Shown one piece after another: positions 52,480 to 61,508 of a DNA stretch of 64,000 nucleotides. The notes under the pieces are model-generated. The model did not search any database. It was given only the letters and a program-made list of their open reading frames with translations, and had not been told where the DNA came from. Position numbers and translations under genes: made by a program. The stretch's first letter is position 1, and each line of letters opens with the position of its first letter. The stretch is from Saccharopolyspora endophytica (lineage in GTDB: Bacteria > Actinomycetota > Actinomycetes > Mycobacteriales > Pseudonocardiaceae), in the NCBI RefSeq assembly GCF_018070075.1, contig NZ_JAGPXE010000007.1, positions 62,001-126,000 of the forward strand. The letters run 5' to 3'.

Positions 52480-53331
52480 GTGAACCTCGGCGAGCTCGGC
52501 GATTTCCTCAAGAAGCGGCGCGACCGGATCCGGCCCTCCGACGTGGGACTCCCCTCCGGGCCTCGACGCCGGGTCCCGGGTCTGCGCCGCGAGGAGGTCG
52601 CGCAGCTCACCGGCGCCTCGGTGGACTACTACATCGAGCTGGAGCGCGGCGGCGGTGCGCAGCCGTCGGAGCAGATGCTCGCCGCCCTCTCCCGCGCGCT
52701 GCGGCTCACCCGCGACGAGCGCGACCACCTCTACGCGCTGGCCGGACGCCCGCTACCGCTGCGCGGCGGCTCGGCCGCGCACGTGCACCCGGGGATGCTC
52801 GACCTGCTGGACCGGTTGTCGGGCACGCCCGCGCAGGTCATCACCGACCTGCACGTGACGCTCGTGCAGAACGACCTCGCCGTCGCGCTGCTCGGGCCGA
52901 AGGTGCCGGACAGCGGGATGCGTGCGAGCTTCGTCCACCGCTGGTTCACCGACCCGGGCTCCCGCGCGCTGTACCCGGAGGAGGACCACGCGCACCACGC
53001 CTGGACGTTCGTCGCGGACCTGCGCGCCGCGGTCGCCCGCCGCGACCCCGACGATCCGGAGGCCCGCGAACTCGTCGACGACCTCACGCGCCGCAGCGCC
53101 GAGTTCGCGGACCTGTGGTCCCGGCACGACATCGCCGTCCGCCGCGACGAGCGCAAGCGGCTGGTCCACCCGGAGCTCGGCACGATCGAGGTCAACTGCC
53201 TGAACCTCGTGAGCGAGGACTGCCGCCAACGCCTCCTGTGGTTCACCCCCGCCGTCGGCACCGACTCCGCCGACAAGCTCGATTTCCTGGGCGTCCTCGG
53301 CACCCAAGCGCTGGCTCCGGACCGCTCCTGA
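52480..53331 (+). CDS. XRE family regulator with MmyB-like ligand-binding domain
   Basis: 283 aa from GTG at 52480; the open frame upstream is intergenic. The N-terminal HTH is LGDFLKKRRDRIRPSDVGLPSGPRRRVPGLRREEVAQLTGASVDYYIELERGGG. The C-terminal PAS-like MmyB domain (about 100-275) includes TLVQNDLAVALLG, FVHRWFTDPGSRALYPEEDHAHHAWTFVADLRAAVARRDPDDP. These bind fatty acids or other small lipophilic ligands in the few characterised cases. It likely controls the divergent SDR gene. Confidence 0.88.
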   Translation: MNLGELGDFLKKRRDRIRPSDVGLPSGPRRRVPGLRREEVAQLTGASVDYYIELERGGGAQPSEQMLAALSRALRLTRDERDHLYALAGRPLPLRGGSAAHVHPGMLDLLDRLSGTPAQVITDLHVTLVQNDLAVALLGPKVPDSGMRASFVHRWFTDPGSRALYPEEDHAHHAWTFVADLRAAVARRDPDDPEARELVDDLTRRSAEFADLWSRHDIAVRRDERKRLVHPELGTIEVNCLNLVSEDCRQRLLWFTPAVGTDSADKLDFLGVLGTQALAPDRS

Positions 53332-53470
53332 GGCCGCGGTTTTGTCCGAGCGGCCGGGTTGGCCAAAGCTGTGAGCTGCGAAGACATCCGGAAATGTCTC
53401 GGGGTGCAGGTGTGCCCATTGATCCGTGGATCCCGGGCCGCCGGGGTGAATAACGTGGGCGTCGACCCGA

Positions 53471-53511
53471 GCGGGACTCCTCGGCCGACAGGGGGTGCCG
53501 GGGAGTCCCGC
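53471..53511. terminator. Bidirectional hairpin terminator
   Basis: GCGGGACTCC (53471-53480) pairs with GGAGTCCCGC (53502-53511), between the convergent XRE regulator and FW-domain genes. Confidence 0.7.
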
Positions 53512-53516
53512 GGGGG

Positions 53517-54350
53517 TCAAGGCCGGATCTGGATGTCGAAGAAGACGGGACGGAGGTCCTCCGGGAAGAACTGCCGACCGTCCTCGTCGACCATCTTCCA
53601 CGCGATCTTGCAGCGACCGGGCGCGTCGCCGGTGAAGACCGGAACGGCGAGCGTGACCGTCTCACCGGGCGCTACCTCGCCGACCGAGACCCGCTGCGGA
53701 GCGGTGCACGCCGCGTCGCCCTCGCGGAAGACCTGCGCCAGGTACCGGCCCTCCCACGGTTCCCTGCCGACGTTGCGGACCTCCCAGGTCTTGGCGAAGT
53801 TCTGCCGCATCGCGAACTCGGTGCCGTCCGGGACGGTTTCGCTGAGCATCAGCGACGCGTCCCCGGGGATCGGGCGCTGCTCCGGCATCCACCACCAGAC
53901 CGCGCCGATCACGACGAGGACCGCCACGACGCCTGCGACCAGCCACTTCGGCCACCGCCGGGGCTCCGGCCGGGGAGGTTCGGGATCAGGTTCGGGATCA
54001 GGTTCGGGGACGGTCCGCGCCGACTCCCAGCGCTTCGACCACTCCCGGCGCGCGGTGCTCTCGTCCTGGCCGAGCACCCCGACCGCGAGGCAGCGGACGA
54101 ACTCCCACGTCGTCTCCCACGACGGCAGGTCCTTGCCGCGCGCAGCGGCCGACAGCGCCGACTTCGACGCGGCGGCGCCGAACTCGCTGCGCATCCGGTC
54201 GTAGGACGGGTCGCCCGCGGATTCCTTCAACTCGCACAGCTGCCAGGCGAACTCCGCGACCGGGCTCTCCTGCGGGTCCGGGCGCTGCTGCTTGCGACCG
54301 CGCTTGCGCGAATCGTCTTGCCTGATCACAGAACCGTCCACGCCGCTCAT
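53517..54350 (-). CDS. Membrane-anchored HTH protein with an NBR1-FW (Ig-like) domain
   Basis: 277 aa from ATG at 54350. Residues about 30-95 resemble the short HTH module seen in actinobacterial signalling proteins (SALSAAARGKDLPSWETTWEFVRC). A Pro/Glu/Asp linker (112-130), a transmembrane helix (about 135-154) and an extracytoplasmic Ig-like domain (170-275) follow. The latter has the NBR1 FW pattern: FAKTWEVRNVGREPWEGRYL and VAPGETVTLAVPV. FW domains occur in bacterial surface proteins and in autophagy receptors of animals. Function is unknown; sensing from outside and acting on DNA is inference. Confidence 0.82.
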   Translation of the reverse strand: MSGVDGSVIRQDDSRKRGRKQQRPDPQESPVAEFAWQLCELKESAGDPSYDRMRSEFGAAASKSALSAAARGKDLPSWETTWEFVRCLAVGVLGQDESTARREWSKRWESARTVPEPDPEPDPEPPRPEPRRWPKWLVAGVVAVLVVIGAVWWWMPEQRPIPGDASLMLSETVPDGTEFAMRQNFAKTWEVRNVGREPWEGRYLAQVFREGDAACTAPQRVSVGEVAPGETVTLAVPVFTGDAPGRCKIAWKMVDEDGRQFFPEDLRPVFFDIQIRP

Positions 54351-54394
54351 TCTTGCGCAACGCCCACCGAGCCCCCGAGCCCAGCCGACGAAAG

Positions 54395-54427
54395 CGGCGG
54401 CCGACCCACGTCGTGGATCGGCCGCCG
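54395..54427 (-). terminator. Hairpin terminator of the GH64 gene
   Basis: CGGCGGCCGA (54395-54404) pairs with TCGGCCGCCG (54418-54427), with an inner CCACG/CGTGG stem. It begins 48 nt past the GH64 stop. Confidence 0.75.
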
Positions 54428-54475
54428 TTCACCGCTGCTGCGCGCGTCGGCGCAGCCGCGGGACCGCGCTCTGGG

Positions 54476-55669
54476 TCAGCGCAGGGCGTTGAGGGTCAGG
54501 GTGAACACCTCGGGGTCGCCCGCGTTGACCTTGCCGCTGTGGTCCTCGCCGGCGTTGGAGCTCACGTCGTCGTAGGCGAACGCGTACCCCTTGCCGTCGG
54601 GCAGGTTCTCGTGCACCACGCGCGCGTAGTGGTTGGTGATGTCGTTCTGGTAGAACGTCGCCGGGTCTTCCTCGTGCGGCTGGTTGGGGTTGATCAGCAG
54701 CGTCGTGCGGTTGAACGCCGCCGCCAGCCGCGGCACGATCGCCAGGCGCTCCTGCGAGTCGCTGCCCGGGTTGTTGGCGAACGGCCCGCTGTTGCAGCCC
54801 CAGATGTCCACCGAGGACGGCTTGGCGAAGCGCTCGGCGCCGAACACCAGCTCCTCGCCCTCGACCTTGCCCTCGATGATGCCGAGGTCTTCGCGCTGGG
54901 TGTCGACGAACAGCGACTCGCCCGCGTACTTGGCGTAGACCTCGTCGACGTAGGGCTCCAGGTAGCCCTCGAAGTCGGCGGCGCGGTGGTTCGGGTTGAG
55001 CACCCGCACGACCTTGCCGTTGGTCTCCTGCACCAGCGTGGCCCAGTTGCCGCCCATGCCCTTCAGGCTCTCGGCGACCTTGTCCATGCCACCGGTGGGC
55101 ATGCCGGGAACGCTCTGCTCACCACTGCCGGTGGTGGTCAGGTGCAGCCCGATCGGGGCGGCGACGAAGTCGACGTAGCTGATGTTGGCGTAGAGCTGCT
55201 CGGCGTTGAGGGTGAACTCCGCGAACGTCCAGTCCTTGCCGAAGTTCGGGTCCTCGCTGGAGACGAAGTTCGGGTGCACGACCGAGGTCGTGCCGTCGGC
55301 GCCCTGGACGACCTGGAACTCCAGGGTGTCGTTGAGGGAGTAGTACACGCGAGCGCCGTACATGCGGGGCACCGTGACCTCGACGGTGCCGTCGACCGGG
55401 ATGGCCACGTCGTCGCCGATCGGCGCCGGCTCCGGGCCGCCCGCCTCGGGGAAGTACGGGGTGCCGTCCGCCTTGATGAAAACGGCCTTCTTCTCCGCGT
55501 CCGAGAATCCGGCGATGTAGGCATTTGCCGGACCGCCGGAGTTGTTCTGCAGCACGAACTTCATGCTTTCCGGTGCCGCCGAGGCGAATGGAGCGCTGAT
55601 CGCCTGGGCCCAGAACGGTGCCGTGAGCGCCGCAGCGGAATATCCGAGAAACCGCCGACGAGAAACCAT
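54476..55669 (-). CDS. Glycoside hydrolase family 64 beta-1,3-glucanase (Tat-exported)
   Basis: 397 aa from ATG at 55669, with GGAGG upstream. The N-terminus has a Tat signal (SRRRFLGYSAAALTAP, cleavage near ASA-APES). The mature protein matches GH64/thaumatin-like enzymes: FVLQNNSGGPANAYIAGFS, YYSLNDTLEFQVVQG, WTFAEFTLNAEQLYANISYVDF, WGCNSGPFANNPGSDSQERLA. Members release laminaripentaose from beta-1,3-glucans such as fungal wall material. The product is likely secreted for lysis of fungi or polysaccharide degradation. The gene is monocistronic. Confidence 0.92.
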   Translation of the reverse strand: MVSRRRFLGYSAAALTAPFWAQAISAPFASAAPESMKFVLQNNSGGPANAYIAGFSDAEKKAVFIKADGTPYFPEAGGPEPAPIGDDVAIPVDGTVEVTVPRMYGARVYYSLNDTLEFQVVQGADGTTSVVHPNFVSSEDPNFGKDWTFAEFTLNAEQLYANISYVDFVAAPIGLHLTTTGSGEQSVPGMPTGGMDKVAESLKGMGGNWATLVQETNGKVVRVLNPNHRAADFEGYLEPYVDEVYAKYAGESLFVDTQREDLGIIEGKVEGEELVFGAERFAKPSSVDIWGCNSGPFANNPGSDSQERLAIVPRLAAAFNRTTLLINPNQPHEEDPATFYQNDITNHYARVVHENLPDGKGYAFAYDDVSSNAGEDHSGKVNAGDPEVFTLTLNALR

Positions 55670-55925
55670 GTGGATACCTCCAGAGACAACGGGACCACCT
55701 CGTTGGGCAGCCGATCCTCTCTCGTGATCGATCCCGAAGTCTGCCTTTCTGGACGAGTCTTTCCATACCCCCAAAAGGACCGAAATCATCACACCTGAAC
55801 ATTATTCAACGCAGCCGCACATTCACCGTTGAATGCGCAAGGCGAGGGCGACATTCCGACAGATAAATGTGAATGCGCTCGAATCGACCCATCAAAATCC
55901 GTGATTTTCGCGGGTGAACCGAAAT

Positions 55926-57488
55926 CTACCTCTGTACGTGCACCGCGTACAGGGATACCGGTTCCGACTTTCCCTTCAGCTCCACGTCCGGCCGTTCTTC
56001 GAGCTCCGCCGGAGCGCCCGCGACCAGCTCGCGGGTGCGCTCCGAGATCAGGATGGTGTCGCCGGTCTGCCGGGTCGCGGCCTCGATCCGCGCGGCGACG
56101 TTCACCGGATCACCGATGACGGAGAACTCGAACCGACCAGCGCCACCGACGTTGCCCGCGACGACGACCCCGGTGTTGACCCCGATCCCCACCGACAGGC
56201 CACCGCCGAACTCCTCGCCCACGGCCGCCGCGATCGCCAGCGCCGCCAGCAGCGCCTGCCTCGGGTGGTCGGCGACTCGCCGGGGAGCGCCGAACACCGC
56301 GAGCAGCCCGTCCCCGACGAACTTGTCCACGTGCCCGCCGTGCTCGCGGATCACCGGTACGGCTCGCTCGAAGAGCCGGTTGATCGTGCCGACGATCTCG
56401 GTCGCGGAGATCGTCTCGGAGAGCCCGGTGAAGTCGCGGATGTCGATGAACATGATCGACACCTCCACCTCTTCCCCGGCGAGGTCGGTGCCCTCCCGGA
56501 GAACGTGCTCGGCGATGGCCGGATCGACGTAGGTGCCGAACGCGGAACGGATCTGCTCCCGCTCCGCCAAACCCGCGACCATCTCGTTGAACCCGGACTG
56601 CAAACGCCCGATCTCGGTGCCGTCGTACACGGGGATGCGGATGTCGAAGCGCCCCCTGCGCACCTCGGCCAGGGCGTCGGCGACACCGCTGATCGGGTCG
56701 GCCGTCGCCCGAGCGGCCAGGTACACGGTGAGCATGCCGACCACCAGCGCCGTGCCGGCCAGCGCCACCATCGCCACGGCCAGCTGGGTGTCGGTCACCT
56801 GGGAGGGAGCCAAGGTCCGCAGCCCGAGCATGAACAACCCCGCCATCGGCACGCAGCTGCCCAGCGCCCAGGCCAGGACGCTGCGCACCGCCACCCCGCG
56901 ACCGACCCGCAGGTCGTTCGGGTCGACGCCGGTGAGCAGCCGCGCCGCGGCGGGGCGGAGCAGCCGCTCGATCAGCAGGTAGGCGCACGCGGCCGTGGTC
57001 ACGCCGGTGAGGACCACGATGACGCCGACCCACACGCCGCGCTCGACGTCACGGCTCGCCTCGAAGACGGCGAACACGACCGCGCCACCGATCCACAGCC
57101 ACACCTGCAGCCAGAACACCCGCAGCGGCAACCGCAGCACCGCCGCTCGCAGCTGAGCGGTGGCCGGGCCGCCGGAGGCGAGCCACCGGTTGAGCCCCCG
57201 CTGCCCCCGGACCCCCGCGACGACGCCGATCAGCGCCGCGAGCAGCATGTACGCGGCCGCGGCCAGGATGTAGAAACCGTTGGGCAGCATCCGGTTCGGC
57301 GGCAGCGGGATGACCACGAGGTTGAGCGCGAGGACCGCCACGGTCCCGATCAGGTTCGCCAGCACCACCACCGCGGCGACGACCACTCGCGTCAGGTCCG
57401 CGAGCACCCTGCCCTCGGCGTCCTCCAACCGGACGTCGGCCCTCAGGAACGCAGGAAGATACCGCACGAGGACACGAGGAGGAGTCAC
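55926..57488 (-). CDS. Membrane-bound class III adenylate/guanylate cyclase
   Basis: 520 aa from GTG at 57488. Six hydrophobic segments (about 32-58, 70-92, 125-145, 152-172, 205-228, 240-265) are followed by a HAMP-like linker (DPISGVADALAEVRRGRFDIRI) and a class III cyclase domain from about 345. Catalytic residues are in SIMFIDIRDFTGLSETI (metal Asp), HVDKFVGDGLLAVFGAP (second metal Asp, substrate Lys) and GDPVNVAARIEAATRQTGD (transition-state residues). It should make cAMP (Lys in DKF favours ATP). The Rv1318c-type mycobacterial cyclases look alike. Confidence 0.92.
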   Translation of the reverse strand: MTPPRVLVRYLPAFLRADVRLEDAEGRVLADLTRVVVAAVVVLANLIGTVAVLALNLVVIPLPPNRMLPNGFYILAAAAYMLLAALIGVVAGVRGQRGLNRWLASGGPATAQLRAAVLRLPLRVFWLQVWLWIGGAVVFAVFEASRDVERGVWVGVIVVLTGVTTAACAYLLIERLLRPAAARLLTGVDPNDLRVGRGVAVRSVLAWALGSCVPMAGLFMLGLRTLAPSQVTDTQLAVAMVALAGTALVVGMLTVYLAARATADPISGVADALAEVRRGRFDIRIPVYDGTEIGRLQSGFNEMVAGLAEREQIRSAFGTYVDPAIAEHVLREGTDLAGEEVEVSIMFIDIRDFTGLSETISATEIVGTINRLFERAVPVIREHGGHVDKFVGDGLLAVFGAPRRVADHPRQALLAALAIAAAVGEEFGGGLSVGIGVNTGVVVAGNVGGAGRFEFSVIGDPVNVAARIEAATRQTGDTILISERTRELVAGAPAELEERPDVELKGKSEPVSLYAVHVQR

Positions 57489-57540
57489 GTCGCCACGGTA
57501 ATCGAACGCGGTGACGCGATGTCGAGTTCAGCACGGCCTC

Positions 57541-57571
57541 GCGGGCGCCGGACCCGTGGTTCGGCGCCCGC
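57541..57571. terminator. Hairpin terminator downstream of hpaB
   Basis: GCGGGCGCCG (57541-57550) pairs with CGGCGCCCGC (57562-57571), 17 nt past the hpaB stop on minus. Confidence 0.72.
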
Positions 57572-57587
57572 TGCCCGCAGGAGCGGA

Positions 57588-59183
57588 TCAGAACAGGTCC
57601 GGCACCTTCCAGCCGTCGAGGTCGTACTCGTCGAGGAAGCTCTCCGCGAAGCCCTTCATCTGATCGACGCCGCCGCGGTTCTGCGCGGCGAAGAGGAGCT
57701 CGGCCTTCACGTTCTCGTGGTTGCCCGAGTAGTTGCGCTCGTAGAGCTCGTGCCTGCCGCCGAACTCGGACCCGATGGCGTCCCACAGCGCCTTCATCAC
57801 CTTGACGCGGTCGACGGCGGTGACCCCGTTGGAGCCGCGCACGTACTTGTCGAGGTACGGCCTGACGTCGGGGCTCTGGAAGTCGGCCGCACCGGAGGGC
57901 AGGTAGATCAGGCCGGAGGCCACGTCCTGCTCGATGATCTCCTTGACGCGCGGATAGCCGTGGATCATGAACATCCGGTAGGTCAGCCCGTACTCCAGCT
58001 TCGGGATGACGGCGTCACCGACCCACGGCTCGGGGTCGCGCGCCATCGACTCGGTCAGCGACCAGAACAGGTTGCGCCAGCCGATGACCTCGCCGACCCG
58101 GGTCTGCACACCGCGGAATCCGCCGGAGCCGGTCGCGTCGAGGGCCTTCATCAGCAGGCCGGCGATGAAGTCGAGCTTGACCGCCAGCCGGGTGCAGCCC
58201 TGGAACGTGAAGCGCGGCAGGAAACCGGACTGGAGGAAGAAGGCGTTGATCCGGTCGACGTCGCCGTACATGAACACGTTCTCCCACGGCACCAGCACCT
58301 TGTCGAAGACGAAGATGGTGTCGTTCTCGTCCATGCGGCTCGACAGCGGGTAGTCGAACGGCGTGCCGTTCTGAGCCGCCTGCTCGGTGTAGGAGGGGCG
58401 GCAGATCAGCTTGACCCCGGGAGCGTCCATGGGGACCGTGCAGATCAGCGCGAACTGCTTCTTGCGGATCGGCAGTCCGTAGTGGGCGATGAAGTTGTAG
58501 TTGGTGATCGCCGATCCGGTCGCGACCACCTTGGCCCCGGACACGACGAGGCCAGCATCGGTCTCCTTCTCCACCTTCATGTAGACGTCGCCCACCTCGT
58601 CCGGCGGCAGCTGCCGGTCCACGGGCGGGTTGATGATCGCGTGGTTCCAGTAGAGGACCTTCTCCTGCGACTCGCGGTACCAGCGCTCGGCGTTGGCCTC
58701 GAACGGCGCGTACAGCTCCTTGTTGGCGTGCAGGGTGCCGAGGAAGCTCGCCTTGTAGTCAGGGCTGCGGCCCATCCAGCCCCAGGTCAGGCGGGCCCAC
58801 TGCGCGATCGCATCGCGTTCCTTGATCAGGTCGGCCGACGAGGTCGGCGTCTTGAAGAAGGGCATGGTCACGCCGCCGTTGCCGGTGTCGGTCGGCACCG
58901 TGAGCGCGTCCACGTGCGGTCCGGTGTGCAGCGCGTCGTACAGGCGCGCGGTCATGCGGACGGGGTTGCGGAAGGCGGGGTGGGCTGTGACGTCCTCGAC
59001 CCGCTCGCCGTGCAGGTAGATCTCCCGGCCGTCGCGGAGGCTCTCGATGTACTCGTCCCCGGTCATCGGCCGCGAGGCGAAGTTCGTCTGCCGGTTGGCG
59101 GGAGCGTCCTGCGCCGGGTTGACCTCGGGCGCGCTCGCCGCGAACTCCGACTCCTCGGGGGCGGAGGTGAGGGTGTCAGCCAT
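57588..59183 (-). CDS. hpaB: FADH2-dependent 4-hydroxyphenylacetate 3-monooxygenase, oxygenase component
   Basis: 531 aa from ATG at 59183. HpaB/PheA family oxygenase hydroxylating a phenolic ring with reduced flavin. Recognised blocks are [26 protein letters not shown] near the N-terminus, VNVP-free loop [38 protein letters not shown] and [44 protein letters not shown] at the end. The reductase gene hpaC-like follows upstream by 39 nt. The AraC regulator on plus may sense the aromatic substrate. Substrate could also be phenol or a related compound. Confidence 0.92.
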   Translation of the reverse strand: MADTLTSAPEESEFAASAPEVNPAQDAPANRQTNFASRPMTGDEYIESLRDGREIYLHGERVEDVTAHPAFRNPVRMTARLYDALHTGPHVDALTVPTDTGNGGVTMPFFKTPTSSADLIKERDAIAQWARLTWGWMGRSPDYKASFLGTLHANKELYAPFEANAERWYRESQEKVLYWNHAIINPPVDRQLPPDEVGDVYMKVEKETDAGLVVSGAKVVATGSAITNYNFIAHYGLPIRKKQFALICTVPMDAPGVKLICRPSYTEQAAQNGTPFDYPLSSRMDENDTIFVFDKVLVPWENVFMYGDVDRINAFFLQSGFLPRFTFQGCTRLAVKLDFIAGLLMKALDATGSGGFRGVQTRVGEVIGWRNLFWSLTESMARDPEPWVGDAVIPKLEYGLTYRMFMIHGYPRVKEIIEQDVASGLIYLPSGAADFQSPDVRPYLDKYVRGSNGVTAVDRVKVMKALWDAIGSEFGGRHELYERNYSGNHENVKAELLFAAQNRGGVDQMKGFAESFLDEYDLDGWKVPDLF

Positions 59184-59222
59184 CTGCTTCTCCTTTGATC
59201 TCGATGGTGGTGTGCGGGGACC

Positions 59223-59780
59223 TCAGCTGGACCGCGCGGGAACGGGGTGGAACCGCGCCGTCGCGTCGAACCAGCCGGCGTGCGGGTCGTCCTGGCATCC
59301 GAGCCAGACGGTGTCGGACGTGCGCTGCCCGATGTGGTGGAAGGCGCTGTCGTGGAACAGCAGCGGAGCCCGGTCGGTCGTGCGGACTTCGACGCATTCG
59401 CCCAGGAAGAGCACGTGATCGCCGCCGTCGTCGGCGCGCCACGGGTCGCAGATGATCGACGCGGCGGTTCCCGCGAGCGCGGGTGCGCTCGGGCCGTCCA
59501 CCCACGGCAGCGGATCGGGGCTCGGCCGTCCCGCGAAGTGCATGGCCACGTCGACCTGGTCGGCTGCCAGCACGTTGACCGCGAACGACGCACCCTCCAG
59601 GTGACCCGCGGCCTTCGTCGTGCGCGTCAGCGCGACCTGCACGAGCGGCGGCTGGAGCGAGATCGGGGTGAAGGCCGTGACCGTGGCGCCGTGGTAGTGC
59701 CCGTCCTGAGTCCGGCAGGTGATGACGGTGACTCCGGTCGCGAAGCGGCCGAAGGTCGATCGCAGGGTGCGCGGATCCAT
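59223..59780 (-). CDS. hpaC: Flavin reductase component of the HpaBC-type monooxygenase
   Basis: 185 aa from ATG at 59780. Flavin reductase-like domain: TLRSTFGRFATGVTVITCRTQDGHYHGATVTAFTPISLQPPLVQVAL and SFAVNVLAADQVDVAMHFAG, GDHVLFLGECVEVRTTDRAPLLFHDSAFHHIG. It supplies FADH2 to the oxygenase encoded 39 nt downstream. The two are on one transcript, divergent from the AraC gene. Confidence 0.9.
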   Translation of the reverse strand: MDPRTLRSTFGRFATGVTVITCRTQDGHYHGATVTAFTPISLQPPLVQVALTRTTKAAGHLEGASFAVNVLAADQVDVAMHFAGRPSPDPLPWVDGPSAPALAGTAASIICDPWRADDGGDHVLFLGECVEVRTTDRAPLLFHDSAFHHIGQRTSDTVWLGCQDDPHAGWFDATARFHPVPARSS

Positions 59781-59972
59781 GTTCTGCTCCTTCGCAGTGG
59801 CAAGACCTGCGGAAAATGCGCGGTCCGGAACTAAGCCGTGACGCTAGGTCGAGCCGATGTCGCGGGCGATCCGCTCTGCGAACGTCCGATCCGGATTGCG
59901 CATCGGACAGCGTCGAACTGTTATGCGCGCCACTCCCGAGCACGTACGATCGGTGCATCACGAAGGAGTGGT

Positions 59973-60908
59973 ATGAGCACGACCGGCACGTTGACGGCCT
60001 CGTCCGAGGAGCTGGACGGCTTCTCGGCCTCGGTCGCGCGCGCCTACTTCCCCCACGATCTGGCGATCAGAGCGCAGGCGGCGGGCCCTGCTGAGCTGCG
60101 GGCCGTGGACCTCGGCCCGATCCGGCTGGCGCGCATCGGCTGGGGCTCGGAGGTCGCCGTCGAGTCCGACCACCCGGGTGCCTGGGCCGTGAACGTGCCG
60201 CGCAGCGGGGTCCTCGAGGCCCGCGTCGGCGGTCGGCACGTGCTCTCGCTGGACGGGCAGGCGACGGTCTGCCCACCGGACCAGCCGACCCGGATGACTC
60301 GCTGGTCAGCGGACTGCTCGATCGTCGGGATGCGCGTGGACCGCGATTACCTCGCCGACGAGGTCTCCGCGCTCGTCGGCATGCACGTCGATCGGCTGCC
60401 CGCGCAGCTGGACCTGCGCACCGGTGGCGGCCGGACCTGGATGACGCTGCTGACCTCGATCGGCGCGGAAGCGCTGGTCTCCCCCGAGCTCGCGCGCGAT
60501 CCTCGGGTGAGCCGCCGGCTGGCGGGCACGCTGTCGGCCGCGTTCGTCACGGCCTGCTTCCCGGAAGAGCCGATGCAGGGCGAGATCCGGCCGCGGATCG
60601 TGTCCAGAGTGGTCGCGGCGATGGAGGAGGACCCGGCCCGGGACTGGACGGCTTCAGACCTCGCCCGCACCGCCGGCGTCGGAATCCGGCGTCTCCAGCA
60701 GGGCTTCCGGCACTACCTGGGTTCCACGCCGACGCAGGAGCTGACCGCGATCAGGCTGCGACGAGTGCACGCGGACCTGCTGGCCGGGAACGCGGACTCG
60801 GTCACCGAAGCCGCCTACCGCTGGGGCTTCACCCACCTCGGCAGATTCGCAGCCGCCTACAAGAACCACTACGGAGTAACCCCCTCCCACACCCTCCGCT
60901 GCACGTGA
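59973..60908 (+). CDS. AraC family transcriptional regulator
   Basis: 311 aa from ATG at 59973, with GGAG upstream. The N-terminal AraC_binding_2-like domain (about 10-195) is followed by two C-terminal HTH motifs: WTASDLARTAGVGIRRLQQGFRHYLGSTPTQEL and VTEAAYRWGFTHLGRFAAAYKNHYGVTPS. It is divergent from the hpaC-hpaB pair across a 192-bp gap and is the likely activator of it in response to an aromatic compound. A hairpin terminator follows its stop within 4 nt. Confidence 0.92.
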   Translation: MSTTGTLTASSEELDGFSASVARAYFPHDLAIRAQAAGPAELRAVDLGPIRLARIGWGSEVAVESDHPGAWAVNVPRSGVLEARVGGRHVLSLDGQATVCPPDQPTRMTRWSADCSIVGMRVDRDYLADEVSALVGMHVDRLPAQLDLRTGGGRTWMTLLTSIGAEALVSPELARDPRVSRRLAGTLSAAFVTACFPEEPMQGEIRPRIVSRVVAAMEEDPARDWTASDLARTAGVGIRRLQQGFRHYLGSTPTQELTAIRLRRVHADLLAGNADSVTEAAYRWGFTHLGRFAAAYKNHYGVTPSHTLRCT

Positions 60909-60911
60909 AAA

Positions 60912-60945
60912 AGAGCCCCACCTGCAAAAACGCAGACAGGGCTCT
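60912..60945 (+). terminator. Terminator of the AraC gene
   Basis: AGAGCCC (60912-60918) with GGGCTCT (60939-60945) and inner CTGC/GCAG around AAAAAC. It begins 4 nt past the AraC stop. Confidence 0.8.
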
Positions 60946-61460
60946 CATGCTGGTGCGAGACAAGCGGCGTGCACGCCCCGAATCGCTGGGAAATGCCAGC
61001 CACGGAACGACGCCAAAGGCCAAAGAGCCAACGAAAGGCGACCACCGCACCGCAGGGGGCTTGGGGAAGTCGCTCCCCAGAACAATGACGGAGCGACAAC
61101 AGCGAAACATCGCGGAGTGGGCCCAACGCTTCACAACACGAAACACCACACGAAGCGCTGGTCCATGAGCAGGCCGGGAACGACACGCAAAACGAGGAGC
61201 CTGCGGAAAGCGGCCACCGCACCGTGGGGGCCTGCGGGGGCTCGGCCCCCGCAACCAACACAACGGGACGAGCCGGTTCGCGCATTCCGCGAACACAACT
61301 CGCCCCGAGTTCGGTGGACGCTGCGGCAGCACATTGCAACACAAACTCGCTGGTCAACGACCAGGTCGGGAACCGCTCTCAAGGCGAGGAGCCGACGCCA
61401 GACGGCCACCGCACCGTAGGGGGTTTGGGGGAGTCGCTCCCCCAACATCATGACGAAGCG
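60946..61460. repeat. Three tandem degenerate repeats with hairpin cores
   Basis: Three units share GGCCACCGCACCGTAGGGGG followed by a G-rich/C-rich hairpin: 61037-61080 (TTGGGGAAGTCGCTCCCCAG), 61211-61255 (GCGGGGGCTCGGCCCCCGC) and 61403-61446 (TTGGGGGAGTCGCTCCCCCA). Spacing is about 174 and 192 bp. Weaker similarity extends upstream (GGGAAC, then GCGAGGAGCC). Open frames on both strands here lack family features and appear to be shadows of the repeats. Confidence 0.75.
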
Positions 61461-61468
61461 AGAAAAGC

Positions 61469-61499
61469 GAAAACGCCCTGCGTTGAGCAGGGCGTTTTC
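61469..61499. terminator. Perfect 13-bp hairpin terminator, bidirectional
   Basis: GAAAACGCCCTGC (61469-61481), loop GTTGA, and GCAGGGCGTTTTC (61487-61499). The A/T flanks give U runs on both strands. It separates the repeat block from the HTH gene. Confidence 0.85.
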
Positions 61500-61508
61500 A
61501 ATCGCGAA

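Noticed and set aside
60829..61357. Two minus-strand open frames of 162-171 codons after the AraC gene
   Set aside because: They run through the AraC gene end, a terminator and the tandem repeats, have no ribosome-binding site, and their sequence simply follows the repeats.
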